A stretch of DNA of 64,000 bases from Chlorops oryzae (GCA_020466095.1 CM035806.1:119695286-119759285); one strand, 5' to 3'; positions 10,523-22,821 are shown, counted from the stretch's first letter. The notes: generated from the letters alone by a model not told the origin. Program-made: numbers and translations.

Positions 10523-11510
10523 AGTGCTTGCCAGCGTAATACTCTTTCATACAAAGCTGAGTATTGCGGCTTTGTTGTTTCTTTGTTGTTGTTTCTCGCA
10601 CACAGCGTCTGTGTTAGCGAGAGAATTCAATCAGTTTGGCAGCGCACTGCATGAGCCTCTTAAGCACACATACATGTGAAGAATGAGAGAAATTGTGCTA
10701 GTAGTCGTACTGGCAAGCACTCCCAGCAGCGAAATGGTCAATGCATGCCAACAACATCGATTCTGAATCGACTACAGGGTAATTCATGTGCGTTACCATT
10801 TGGGTGAAATTCTCCCTAGTGTAATCAACTCTAAAATATCGAATACCTCATCAACTCTAATTCATTATTCTCGACTTTTTCTACTAAAATGCTTATATTT
10901 ATGTACAATATATTATATAGATATCATACATACATCTTTGGCGTAGAGGGTATCGTGGCCGCTTATCAATCTGAAGTGCCCATGTTCGAGCCCTGCCGCA
11001 GGCGGAAAAAAGTTGTAGAAAAATTAGGACAGAAATGTACCTGCTGTTAAAAAATTGCTATGAGTTCCACTGGAACGATTTTTTACTTTCTCGCTTCTAA
11101 GCTTTTCAAGTATTATTTATATTTTATATTATCTACTGATTAACAAAAAAAAAAATCCATCGCTCGCCGGGAGTGGGGTTTGAACCCGCAGACATCGGAA
11201 TGTGAGGCAAGCTCTCTAAAATTTTCTTATTATTACCAGGAATCATCCACAGGCTGCATTACCATTTACAACTTTGTGCATTACCAAGAGCGAAATATTG
11301 TGCTTGAAGTAATGCAGTGTTGTTTTTTGTTCAATAACTGCGTTGATTACAGGTAATGCAGCAGGAGCCCTAACCCCTTGCCACCAATGTCATTCAATGT
11401 TAAATGTAATGTATAATTTATTAACAAAAGAATCGAGAGAGCCATCGAATGACATTATTCGGCATGGATGAAACATCGATGCTGGATGCGTTCCATTCGC
11501 TACTGGGGCT
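10523..11510 (+). mobile_element. ~990-bp insertion with 10-bp target-site duplication
   Basis: GCTTTAAACC occurs at 10513-10522 and again at 11511-11520, and its excision restores ORF2. No transposase is visible. The right end (reverse complement AGCCCCAGTAGCGAATGG) resembles an internal stretch at about 10720 (CCCAGCAGCGAAATGG), and AGTGCTTGCCAGC at the left end has an inverted copy at 10708-10722, so the unit is probably composite. It carries two tRNA-like modules. A 9-11-bp duplication suggests a Mutator-like mechanism, but this is inference. Confidence 0.75.
10936..11005 (+). other. tRNA-like module (A box and B box)
   Basis: TGGCGTAGAGGG resembles the tRNA A box and GTTCGAGCCC the B box, about 45 bp apart, followed by TGCCG. 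A second B-box-like half (GGGTTCAAACCCC) lies on the minus strand at about 11160-11215. Not a functional tRNA: the cloverleaf is incomplete. Confidence 0.5.
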
Positions 11511-12847
11511 GCTTTAAACCCAAGATGTGGTGGATCTCGGATCTAGCGTGCTTGTATAGCGAGCTTAAAAATGCATATAAACTAGCGGGCAGATGTCCTT
11601 GTGCTGAAAATCTAATTAAACTCGGCAAATGTCGAAACAAATGGAAAAGAAAGGTTAGACAGGCTAAGCGGAAATCTTACCAAAATAAAATAGAGGAATT
11701 AAATGCTAACTCAAACTTCAGGGATGCTTGGAAATTTGTTAAAGCGGTAAGGGGCGATTTTAGGAAAGCCTCGTCCCTATGGTTGCAGGAAAATAACGAA
11801 GACTATTTGCAGATGATTAAACTCCAAGTTCCTAATTCAAATTCTGTTGTTGAGGAAACTCGCACCTGTCTACCCGATCCAGTTCTTGCCTTTTCGGAGG
11901 AGGAGCTATATGATGCACTGTTTAAAAAATCGAGCAAAGTTGCAGAGGGTGGTGACGGGGTGACTTATCAAATGATAAAAGCTCTGTCTCCCTCTGCCAA
12001 ACTCAAGCTGCTTGAAGCCATAAATAATTCCTTTCTCAATAATAAGATTCGTGAAGAGTGGAGAATTGTCAAATTAGTTCCTATACCGAAAAGAGACAAG
12101 GATCTCACTGTCTTTGCCAATTTTCGACCAATCTCATTGATTTCTGTGTTTATCAAACTCATCAATCTGATGATTAAGAGTAGAATTGATCGGGAGCTTG
12201 AATCCAACCACATTCTCTCTAATAATTGTTTCGCTTACAGAAAGAACAAATCAGCCACGATGTGCATCAACCAACTCTTACATGAGATAAATGTACTGAA
12301 ATTCCACAAACATAAAGTTCTAATCTTTGCTGTTGATATAAGCAATGCTTATAATTGCGTGAATATCCGTCTTCTCAGGGAGATCTTGAGCTCGGTTGAA
12401 GTGGACCCTCACTATATCGATTGGATCTCAAACTTTCTGTCGCGTAGAAGGCTTAATCTTGATGACTCGCATGTTGATGTTTTTGATGGTCTGCCACAGG
12501 GCAGTTGTCTGTCACCACTCTTATTCAATGTTTACACCAAATCGCTCCATGAGCTGGCGGACGCTTACTCTTCAATATATCAGTTCGCTGATGATTTCAT
12601 CATTTTAGCTCATCACCCGAACATCTCGGAGACAGTTAATATACTGCAAAGGAAAATTGCTGCCTTCTGGTCCGAGTGCACGAGGCTAAATCTTTCCTTC
12701 AATATCGACAAAACCAAGTTAATAAACATTAATAAAACCAAAAGCACATCTGTACAAGTTGTCTTCAACAACCGGTCTATCCCTCTAGCCAAAACTCTTA
12801 AATTTCTAGGGCGAATCATAAATTCATCCCTCTCGGTTAATGAGCAC
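11511..12847 (+). pseudogene. Non-LTR ORF2, reverse transcriptase domain (second segment)
   Basis: Continues ORF2 after the insertion. RT motifs in order: LVPIPKRDKD, FRPISLISVFIKLINLMIKSRI, AVDISNAYNCVN (first catalytic Asp), GLPQGSCLSPLLFN, and QFADDFIIL with the catalytic DD, then LNFNIDKTK-like and LKFLGRIINSS. Copies cDNA onto nicked target DNA. The frame ends with SVNEH and a TAG that belongs to the next inserted block (TAGGGTCAGGCC). The segment itself has no internal stops, so it was interrupted rather than worn away. Confidence 0.88.
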
Positions 12848-12879
12848 TAGGGTCAGGCCACGAGAAACGTGACATAGTG

Positions 12880-15189
12880 GGTCTGGGATTTTGATTTTTG
12901 GACCTTACATCCAAAGATTATAGCCGTTCATAACTCCCCATAATATATAAGAGAGAAATTCCCTCAGTTGTTGTTGTTGTTGCAATTTGAAAATCGAAAA
13001 TTTGACAATTTTTCAATATTTCTCTTTTATTCATAATTTTATATCTAAAATAAGACTTGAGATAAATGAAAAATTCTTTCTTTACTCGTTTAGGAATAAA
13101 TGAAGAAAAAAATTAAAATTCGAAAAATAGTATACACTGAAAAAAATTGTTCGGAAATTCGAATTTAAAATAAACATTTGCGATTTGTATATAGAGCCGG
13201 AGCTAGAAAAATAACCAATTGTACATTATCATGTAGACCATTGAGCTGTGTTTCAGAAACAATAAAAAAAAATTTGTATTTCCAAGGAATTTCCGACACA
13301 GAGCGTTTTTTGTGAGACAACCTTCATATAAGAAGGCGCATAACCATATGAAAATCGGTTTCTCTCCACTGCAGCTTTTATTTACGCATGAAAAGTTCAT
13401 GAACTGCGCACAGGCGCGGCAACTATGGGGGGGAAAGGCACTTTTTGCGCCTCCAAAAATTTTATTGGAGGGGCCATGCCCCCCCAATATTTCGGCAACT
13501 GAAAAAAATATTTGAAAATTTTGTAAAGATATTTTAGAATATCACACTTTTATTCTGCAATCCCCATAATTCATCTGAGATTAATCATCTTTCATATTTC
13601 TAATTTACTATAATTTTGAAGTTCCGGTTATTCGAATTTACATGCCTGTGCCACCCTACTTTTCACATTCGTGCAGAATTCTCCGAACATTGGTTCCAAC
13701 CTAATCCAACCAAAATATGTGTCAAAAATTGTCTATAAGTATCGATATCTTTCTCATTCCGAGAAGGGTTAGAACTTTATTCCAATTGCAGTAGATATAC
13801 TGCACATTTTCAAAATTTGACATCTACTAAACACTGCGTATTGTTCCCTGCATAAAATTTTTTTTTCCCCCCAATATTTTTGGAACTTGCCTCCCCTGAC
13901 TGAGCATTTAAGTGCTTATGCACTAAATGAGTTTTAAGAACACATTGTTTTTGTTATTCCTTCGGTCTTAGCCAGTCGCACAAACTAAAATTACTAACAA
14001 AAACAATACGAACAGTTATGTAAAGCAGATCAATCAGATCAGACGTTTTTGCTACCTTCATATCGATAGCTTCGGATAGAAAGGGCGTAACTCATTATTT
14101 TCCTACTTTACAGGAGAAGGAAAAAACTTTATAAAATCGCAAAGGTTAGATATTTAAAAAAAGTTTAAACGCAAAGTCAATTAAATACTACGCACGAAAT
14201 TTGTTTTAGGCTTGAATTTTTATTTTTTCTGTGTTTCGAGCAGTTTTCTGAGTTAGGGCTTTTTGATATCAATTTTCGTTCAAAACACGTGAGTTAGGTC
14301 TTTGTACGCAAAGTTTAAAATATAAATAAAATTATAAGATGCGATCCAGCACTATACTATAACCAATAATATCGGTTAGTGGTTTCTATTGATAAAATTA
14401 ATTCAAAACAAATATTTTTTGAAACGCATTATTCACTGTTTTCACGTTCGTGTCTTGAGTCTTTGCATGCATACAGACCAAGAGAGACATGCAAAGACTT
14501 AAGAAAGGAACGTTCGCTATGAGTTAGGGCTTTTTTAAAAGTAACTATAACTTCGGTATTTTCATTCAAAGGTCGTCAATTTTTTTGGAGGGGGTGTATT
14601 TGAGAGTCGACCATCAGAAAATGCAAAAATCTCGTTTTTAAAAAAAAATGAGTTACGCCCTTTCTATCCGAAGCTATCGATATTATTTGTAGTCTGTAAA
14701 CATGAAATAAAAGCTTTTCATATGGTTATGCGCCTTCTTATATGAAGGTTGTCTCACAAAAAACGCTCTGTGTCGGAAATTCCTTGGAAATACAAATTTT
14801 TTTTTATTGTTTCTGAAACACAGCTCAATGGTCTACATGATAATGTACAATTGGTTATTTTTCTAGCTCCGGCTCTATATACAAATCGCAAATGTTTATT
14901 TTAAATTCGAATTTCCGAACAATTTTTTTCAGTGTATACTATTTTTCGAATTTTAATTTTTTTCTTCATTTATTCCTAAACGAGTAAAGAAAGAATTTTT
15001 CATTTATCTCAAGTCTTATTTTAGATATAAAATTATGAATAAAAGAGAAATATTGAAAAATTGTCAAATTTTCGATTTTCAAATTGCAACAACAACAACA
15101 ACTGAGGGAATTTCTCTCTTATATATTATGGGGAGTTATGAACGGCTATAATCTTTGGATGTAAGGTCCAAAAATCAAAATCCCAGACC
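12880..15189. mobile_element. Palindromic (foldback) element, 475-bp arms
   Basis: 12880-13354 is the reverse complement of 14715-15189 with near identity; the outermost bases are GGTCTGGG. The loop (13355-14714) holds a second inverted pair, 14061-14096 versus 14647-14682, bounded by TA, so one inverted-repeat element is nested in another. Loop bases about 14378-14480 closely match 46078-46150 in another palindrome. No transposase is encoded. A flanking duplication was not found. Confidence 0.85.
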
Positions 15190-16482
15190 TCAAGGTATAA
15201 AGGTAATTTTCGGCACGGCATTCATTCAATTCGTTATCGTCTCCTGTGAGTAACATTACCAAAATTAGAAAGTGTTTTAAATTATTTCAATTTAAAAGAA
15301 AAAAACAGTCTTTCCAATGACCACGTTTTCAATAAATTTTCAAGTCTTCTGTTAGTGTTACAAATTAAACTTTATATTGCATTAAAATCAGTGGTATTTA
15401 TCTCGCCGCCGAATTGTAAGCAAGCTCTATTCTTGCAAAAGGAAAAACTTTTCTAGAGAATATTTAAACAAATCGTAAGTGAATGATTATATAATTGAGT
15501 GCTGATCTATGACCAAATTAACCAATTCAATAGGAATCTTTGATCCATATACATCCTGGCATGGGGAAGCGTTTTTGAAGTATTGTGGTCACAATTTAAA
15601 CGCCTGGGTACTACACTAAGCACCCAGGCTCACATTTTCGGATTAACCACATTTTTTGGAATTTTCTGGACTAATACTCATTTTTGCTGGAAGCACGTTC
15701 TCTGTACATATATGTCACAAACACGTTGTCTTGGTCTAACCTCAGCTTTCATTGAGCTTAAAGGAATCTAGCCTAAATTCTGTCACGCCCATCGAATGCT
15801 GCGAATCTTGAAGAACTATATCGAAGTCAAATTATCTAATCCTGGTTCGGATAACGGGCTTGCCTAAGTTGGAAACTTCAATAATCCTGGCTCTGTAACA
15901 CCTCTTTGACGTTTCTTTGAACTTCGTTCGCTAACGATGATTCGCCTCAATTAGACGTAATCAAAATCAGCATTTGATTTGCTACCCAGTGTAGATTCCT
16001 ACCTAAGAACTGGAGAGAAGCTGAATTATGTAACCCCGGGCTGTAAAAGTAGTTGTGTTGGTTAAGAGTATGTTTCTATTATAATTTTAAGTTAACGTTC
16101 ATCAAAAGGTAACCTTGACTTTTCATTGAGTTAAATATTTATTTTTGATCCTCAGCTAATGATCTTAAAAATTCCCAAATCTAGCTCTTCGATTCAATAT
16201 CAAGTATACGCAATTTCGCATTACATATTTACATGCGAACACAAACGAACGACATAATATAAACGTCGCTGTCGCAGCTCAAAAGAAGGCCTTCATCGAG
16301 AGATGCAGCAGCAGCGCAACGTTGTCGTATATACATATGTATGTAAGTCGTACCTTTTCTCTTTATTTTGGGCTATACAATTATGCATCGCTTCTCTTAT
16401 TATGTGATGCTTATAAAAAAAAAGGGGGTGAGGAGTGAAAATGAATATGTTTTGTAAAGTCAGTATCAATTAGATACGCATC
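15190..16482. other. No gene recognised
   Basis: AT-rich DNA with a short inverted GCCTGGGTA/ACCCAGGC pair (about 15601-15628), a GCAGCAGC stretch near 16306 and CATATGTATG runs. No ORF longer than chance and no RNA gene seen. Confidence 0.5.
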
Positions 16483-16485
16483 TAA

Positions 16486-16997
16486 TAGCTTGTTCTCACG
16501 GCGTTGTGAAGCAAGTGTTTCGGTTATCTGAAGCGAGATTCAGATTTACCCGTTCTCATGGTGCAATCTTGCTTCGTTCCAGTGATGCCAACATAGATAT
16601 TTTGCACTTTCTATTGCTAACAGTTGGCAGCACTGCTTTGTTTTGACTGTTGGTTTTTATTTATTATCGTGAGCAAAAGCTTTGGTTGTTGCGGAATGGA
16701 GATAAATTGTAAGTTAATTGTTATGCATAATATATTTTTAAAGAATGCATCTTTTTACCCGGGTTTGTTTATTTTTCTTTCTCTGCTGTCATTTATTTCC
16801 CACTATTTCCGATTATTTTCGATAACAAGAAGGGTTGATATCAAATTTAACTTGCTTCGCTACTTGCTTCGAAGTTCGAACTGAAGCAAGTAGAGATAGT
16901 GCTTCGGGTTGTCAAAAATTTGTATGGCGAAGCGCTTGCCTACGAAGCGAGAATGAAAGCCGAAGCACTTGCTTCACAACGCCGTGAGAACAAGCTA
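16486..16997. mobile_element. PIF/Harbinger-like MITE, 512 bp, TAA duplication
   Basis: Terminal inverted repeats begin TAGCTTGTTCTCACGGCG on both ends (about 33 bp each), flanked by TAA at 16483-16485 and 16998-17000. Subterminal regions carry many GCTTCG/CGAAGC repeats. No transposase; the short ORF at 16624-16884 spans the filler and looks fortuitous. Confidence 0.75.
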
Positions 16998-17692
16998 TAA
17001 GATCATTGCTCGATTGGATATTTTTTTTGTAGAAATTGCATTGCAATCAGTGCTCGAAATGCTTTTCTTATTATCTTTTGAGTTGCTTTCTCCTAGTTGG
17101 CCAATACAAGGCTTGAGTGAATAAATTAGTTGCCAATCTCTTTCGGTTAAATTCTGTTTCTATTACTCTTGATCGATTGATGAACGTAGAACTAAACTAA
17201 TTTAAATGTACACTGAAGTGCAAAACTGTAACATGTTGTTACAATTCTAAGTTTAGAAGCTGTTATTTTCTTTAATATAATTACTCGTTATAAGTTTTTG
17301 TTTTTATTGGATTGGTCCACTAGTATTCTCTCTGGAAGAAGAGTGTGAGGTAGATTGACTGATAGAATTAAAAGTACCAGAGCAAAATGTAAGAAAAGTC
17401 AAATGTTACAGTTTTGCACTCGCGATATTTTATTATACAAAATTTTAAAAAAAGTGATAAATTTCATATTTTCTCCAGTATCTTTCTGTTTCATTTGATT
17501 CGCTTATATGGTCTGGTATACTACTCGTATATCTACGTACAAATTATGCCGGAAACGATTCCTAAATTTCCTTCGTTCGTTCCCAGAGCTCAGTCATTCC
17601 TCTTGGTAGTCTTGGGTACGTGGAAATTTGTGGTTAGAGGTGGCTCCAAAAATTTTCTATCGGATTCATGTCCGTAGATTGAATTGGCCACA

Positions 17693-17878
17693 CTAAAACA
17701 CAAAACTTTGGATTTTAGACCAGTTTGGTTCGATAGGAGCGGGATGTTTTGGGTCTTTCATTTGGTGAAAAATCACAATTTCAGCACCAAGGTCCATCTT
17801 TCTGGCAACATCGGGACTAATTTGTTGCAGAATAGATAGGTACTGCTCCTGATCAATTATTCGACCGATGTGTACCAA
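17693..17878 (-). pseudogene. Tc1-like transposase fragment (left arm)
   Basis: 61 codons identical to the mirrored copy at 18170-18355. The stretch GRIIDQEQYLSILQQ and DPKHPAPIEPNW resemble the Tc1 catalytic core around the second Asp (usual D.DPKHTA). Stops interrupt the remainder. No complete protein can be read. Confidence 0.7.
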
Positions 17879-18169
17879 TCAACCGACGCCATTGTTCGAA
17901 ATACGCCCTCAAACCATAATCTAACCACCTCCGTGCTTGACTATTTGACAGTAGGTCTTAAAAGAAACAGCATTAATACATAAATCACAAAAATTTAGAA
18001 TTTTTGTTGTTATGAGATTGGAATATATCGCTTTCAATCTGATGGACATTTGTGGCACTGGACTAGACATCTATCAACACCCCAACCAAATCAGGTGCGT
18101 CAAATAGTCAAGCACGGAGGTGGTTAGATTATGGTTTGAGGGCGTATTTCGAACAATGGCGTCGGTTGA

Positions 18170-18355
18170 TTGGTACACATCGGTCGAATAATTGATCAGG
18201 AGCAGTACCTATCTATTCTGCAACAAATTAGTCCCGATGTTGCCAGAAAGATGGACCTTGGTGCTGAAATTGTGATTTTTCACCAAATGAAAGACCCAAA
18301 ACATCCCGCTCCTATCGAACCAAACTGGTCTAAAATCCAAAGTTTTGTGTTTTAG
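18170..18355 (+). pseudogene. Tc1-like transposase fragment (right arm)
   Basis: Mirror copy of 17693-17878. Downstream, around 18360-18420, the sequence still reads as a Tc1 C-terminal block (TDMNPIENFWS) after a stop, so the arm holds the decayed end of the transposase followed by the terminal repeat. Confidence 0.7.
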
Positions 18356-19697
18356 TGTGGCCAATTCAATCTACGGACATGAATCCGATAGAAAATTTTT
18401 GGAGCCACCTCTAACCACAAATTTCCACGTACCCAAGACTACCAAGAGGAATGACTGAGCTCTGGGAACGAACGAAGGAAATTTAGGAATCGTTTCCGGC
18501 ATAATTTGTACGTAGATATACGAGTAGTATACCAGACCATATAAGCGAATCAAATGAAACAGAAAGATACTGGAGAAAATATGAAATTTATCACTTTTTT
18601 TAAAATTTTGTATAATAAAATATCGCGAGTGCAAAACTGTAACATTTGACTTTTCTTACATTTTGCTCTGGTACTTTTAATTCTATCAGTCAATCTACCT
18701 CACACTCTTCTTCCAGAGAGAATACTAGTGGACCAATCCAATAAAAACAAAAACTTATAACGAGTAATTATATTAAAGAAAATAACAGCTTCTAAACTTA
18801 GAATTGTAACAACATGTTACAGTTTTGCACTTCAGTGTATATGTATTAGGGTGGGTCGTTCTTATATGAAAAAAAAAAAAAGTTGTATGATCGCGTTGGA
18901 ATAGTAAAATTATGTTTCCTTATGTATAAAAAATAATTTTGTGTAAAAAAAAATTCAAAATAAGCTGCATCTTCATACCGCGCAAGCGAATTGAAAGTTG
19001 GAAAAAAAAATTTATATGAGATTTTTCCGACTTCAATGATAAAATTTAGAATTTCTCAGCTTTAAACTCATTTTTTAAATACATTATGTTCCCAGATATT
19101 TTTGGTCATAAAACTATCTTTCAAAGGAAAGCAACGAAACTACGATCGACCAAAATTTTACGGAGATATGATCGAAGAAACTCAGACCTAAGGAAATTGC
19201 TCCAAGACATGCCAAAAATGTGTTCGAACCTATCAATTTTGTAACCATTTGGAAGAAGGCATATTGCCATTTCAAAAACATCTTCCTTGAAGAAAATCGG
19301 TTATTTCATAAGGTTGTTATAAGAGTTTATATATTTATCTATTTATCGGTTTCATTTCAGAACGTGCCCTGAAAAAAAGTCCATGAAAGTTTAAAATCCT
19401 TCTACTTGAGCTCGAACAGGAAAAAACAACGCTCAATTACGATTATAGATTTTTTAAATCGGTTCACAGAAACCAAAGTTACACGGCTTTGAAATTGGAC
19501 AATTTATTATTTTTTAAATCCTGTGTTAGTTAAAAAAAATGCCGAAAAGTATACTACATTTTTTTTTTGATTCGATAATGAGCTCATGTTTGGGAAAAAT
19601 ATTTATATAGCAAAGTCATACCCGACAAACTCTGTGTCGAGGGTATATGGCATTTTTTCGTCCGTACTCGAGATAGACTTAAAAAAAATTTATATAG

Positions 19698-20005
19698 TGT
19701 AAGACATACTTTTATTTTATTATTCGCAGTTTAAATTAACGACAAATACTTATATTTTGAGTTCTCGATAACTTAAAGAGACGTCTGCGTTCAATCTCTC
19801 TTGTGTAAAGTTTGAATCTGTCGGCCTCTCTTGTTCACAGTTGCCACTTAATTATTTTTAGAAGAATATGATAAAACGATAAATTATATCAGCTGCTGTA
19901 AACAAAGCTGCCATCTATTGAAATAAGAAAACTACTTGCGTAACGATAGCTTATGGTTACTTATTATTCCACTTATACTTATTAATACCTATCCTAGGGC
20001 TTACA
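19698..20005 (-). repeat. 3' LTR (coding orientation minus)
   Basis: 308 bp, TGTAAG...CTTACA, matching 25966-26273 with one visible substitution (ccactta versus caactta). Confidence 0.92.
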
Positions 20006-20074
20006 GCTCGGCCAACCTGACATAGTGATCGACCACGATCACTTAAAATTATTCTTAAAGTCTTGTTCTTAGGG

Positions 20075-21569
20075 TTAACCAGAGTGCTGCAATTGTACAT
20101 CAACGACCTCCTCGTCAGTTAATAACCATTTTCTCATTCGATTTGCCTCGATAACTCCATTATATGGGAGTTGGGTAAGCTGGCAGTTTTCCAAGTCTTT
20201 CACGACGTACCTATCATTTCCCAGAGATTTGTGAACTAAAAAAGGTCCTCTATAAGTAGGTATAAATTTTTTGTTTGATCCAACACTAGTGTCTATATTC
20301 CGAATAACTACTAGTTCTCCTTCGGTATAATTTTTTGCTGGTCGGCTATGTTTGAGAAAATAATCAGCATTATACTCTTGGGATTTTATTATATTGTTGC
20401 TAGCTTCCTCTCGGAGAGCATCGATGTTTCGTTCTTCCTCATTGATATTTTTAGACAAAAAGTATTCTGTCAATTCGTCAACTATATAACCTCTTTGTTC
20501 AGTTCCAAACAAAAGTATACTAGGAGTCATTTTGGTTGAACTGTGTACAGAATTGTTTATTGCATATTCAACGTGTAAGAGCTTAGAAGTCCAGTCTGCA
20601 TGGTCAATGGGTTCGCTTAATTTTCCTAACATTTTCTTTAAGACACGATTAACTCGCTCCACTTGCCCATTTGCCTGTGGAGAGGCAGTAGCAACTTTAA
20701 TATGAGCAATGTTATTCTTTGCCAAAAAGCTCCCAAATACCAAGGAAGTAAAACAAGTTCCTCTGTCAGAAACAATCCTATTTGGCCGAGAGTAATAATT
20801 GAAATATTTTTCCAACGAAGCAATGACCTCCTTTGTACTTGTTGAGTTAACGGGGAAAAGCTTGACAAACTTCGTGAAAGCGTCAACTATTACCAGAATA
20901 TGTTTGCGTTTTGAATTTATTGACGGCAAGGGACCGAAGTGGTCAACATGCAATGTATCAAATGGGATTGGTGCTTTAGGGATGCTATGGAAGTTTCGTT
21001 CTGTTGATCTCAAAGGTTCCGCATACATAAGACACTTAAGGCATTTCTTAATGAATATTTCAATTTTGCTCTTGGCTGCAGGAAACCAGTAGTACTTTAT
21101 GAGATTTCCGTAAGTCTTGTCAGTGGATTGATGACCCACCTTTTCATGAATTAATCGAATCACATTGTCCTCCATTTCTGATGGCACATAAAACAACTTA
21201 CGACCTTTCTCACTTATCTTATAAATTAGTCCGTCAATCAACTCAAACCCTTCCACATCCTCCTCCTCAAGTCGATCACGCAATGTCCGCAGAATTTCAT
21301 TACGTTCTTGAGCTATTTGAATTTGAAATTCAGCTTCTTGAGAACTCATAATTGTGCACACCTGGCAACGGCTAAGTGCATCAGCATGACTCATCAGAGA
21401 GCCGCCTCTATGCTGAATTTTGTAATTAAAATTTTCAAGTTCAAGTGCCCACCTAGCTATTCGAGGGTTAACCTGCTTTCTTTCTAATGTTAACGTCAAT
21501 GAACTGCAGTCTGTTACTATTTTAAACGGAATTCCTTCTAAATATACTCGCCAACGTCGTAAAGCGTAT
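20075..21569 (-). pseudogene. Pol C-terminal part: RNase H end and integrase, separated from its 5' part
   Basis: Continues the pol frame of 25975-22822 after the foldback. Begins IIYALRRWRVYLEGIPFKIVTDC (RNase H), then HADALSRC. Integrase follows: zinc region H-x-H-like HEKVGHQ...CLKCLMYAEP, catalytic triad in HVDHFGP, SDRGTCF and ANGQVERVNR, and a C-terminal module (YRGPFLVHKSLG). There are no stops in the segment, and the codon phase matches the 5' part once 21577-22821 is removed. The apparent N-terminal extension to 21712 is foldback sequence. Only the insertion disables it. Confidence 0.88.
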
Positions 21570-21576
21570 ATTATAG

Positions 21577-22814
21577 CACTAATCAAATAATATATAGATG
21601 TCTCACGTCGAACAAAAATTTGGTCGCTAGCGATACTGAGCTCTGGCTCCCAGCGAAAGAAATCTAGCAATCGGAAAAATTCGGGTTTTATACTTTTGCA
21701 TTCGCGAAGCACCAGAAACGATTCAGTATGAAACTGAATTCGAAACAGTGCTGAGCTATGTCCTTTTGCCTTTTTTTTATATTTTTTGTTGTTTTTGTTG
21801 CGACGTTATACATATGTATGTATTTGTGTATGAATCTGTTCATGCTAGAAACCAAAAATTTGAAAACTTCAATTTGGGCTTCATGCGTATATGAGAAATT
21901 TTGAAGTTGCCCTGCGCTAAATGTACTCGTCACCAGGTGCTAGTGACCACTACATTCTCCTCTTGATATTTTGTATGAGCGAATGTATATGCGAGAGCAT
22001 AAATATTTTTTACTGTTAGTATTTAGTAGTTAATATATAAAAAACTTACGGCTTTGAAAAAAATTTTTCGCGAACAATTATAAAAAAGGTTTCGAAGTCT
22101 AAATTGCAGGAATTTTTAAAAGTCACGTAAATTGTTTTCTTATCTTTAAGCGTAGAACACTTTGTTCTTTTAAAAAATTTGCTTGGTTGAATATTAAATT
22201 TTCCCCTTCTTTTTCTCGTCTGCGCGGGGATTCGAACTCGAACCTATGGGTAATGAGTGCACACACTATCCACTATGCCACAAAGCCGTCTTCTTCATAC
22301 TTAAGCAAGTGTACAAGTAATTGTTATTTTAATTGGACTCGTTGTCTCTATTGCATAACCAGTTTCAGCATCAACTGATGTCTTCTCGCAAATACGATCA
22401 TACAAAATATCAAGAGGGGAATATAATGGCACGGGTACAGTTGGTTACTAGTACCTGGTGACGAGTACATTTACTGCAGGGCAACTTCAAAATTTCTCAT
22501 ATACGCATGAAGCCCAAATTGAAATTTTCAAATTTTTGGTTTCTAGCATGAACAGATTCATACACAAATACATACATATGTATAACGTCGCAACAAAAAC
22601 AACAAAAAATATAAAAAAAAGGCAAAAGGACATAGCTCAGCACTGTTTCGAATTCAGTTTCATACTGAATCGTTTCTGGTGCTTCGCGAATGCAAAAGTA
22701 TAAAACCCGAATTTTTCCGATTGCTAGATTTCTTTCGCTGGGAGCCAGAGCTCAGTATCGCTAGCGACCAAATTTTTGTTCGGCGTGAGACATCTATATA
22801 TTATTTGATTAGTG
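21577..22814. mobile_element. Foldback element in pol, ~380-bp arms, 7-bp duplication
   Basis: Terminal inverted repeats start CACTAATCAAATAATATATA; arms are 21577-about 21955 and about 22440-22814. ATTATAG flanks both sides (21570-21576, 22815-22821). Removing element plus one copy rebuilds an uninterrupted ...LETLAIIYALRR... pol frame. The arms contain the mirrored ORFs 21688-21933 and 22458-22703, of no recognisable family. The loop holds a tRNA-like module. Superfamily not assigned. Confidence 0.88.
22214..22291 (-). other. tRNA-like module in foldback loop
   Basis: On the minus strand TGGCATAGTGG is a full A-box match and GTTCGAATCC a full B-box match, about 40 bp apart. The T stem pairs poorly, so it is not a plausible decoding tRNA but could be a pol III promoter. 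Confidence 0.6.
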
Positions 22815-22821
22815 ATTATAG

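Larger units (their letters stand above)
17211..18837. mobile_element. Tc1-derived perfect palindrome, 740-bp arms
   Basis: CACTGAAGTGCAAAACTGTA at the left end and its reverse complement at the right, each next to TA (17209-17210, 18838-18839). Arms 17211-17950 and about 18098-18837 look identical, around a 147-bp loop. Each arm encodes the same remnant of a Tc1-like transposase C-terminal half on opposite strands (17693-17878 minus, 18170-18355 plus), with further out-of-frame residues resembling the Tc1 DMNPIENFW catalytic block near 18375-18400. It looks like an inverted duplication of the 3' half of a Tc1 element. Confidence 0.85.

Noticed and set aside
16624..16884. ORF inside the TAA-flanked MITE as a transposase
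   Set aside because: Hydrophobic, short, no catalytic motif; element too small to be autonomous.
22214..22291. A genuine tRNA gene on the minus strand
   Set aside because: A and B boxes are good, but the T stem and acceptor stem do not pair as needed; it sits in a transposon loop.
21688..22703. Identical 81-codon ORFs in the foldback arms as a new protein family
   Set aside because: Identity follows from the inverted repeat; no domain, and the reading includes low-complexity TE sequence.
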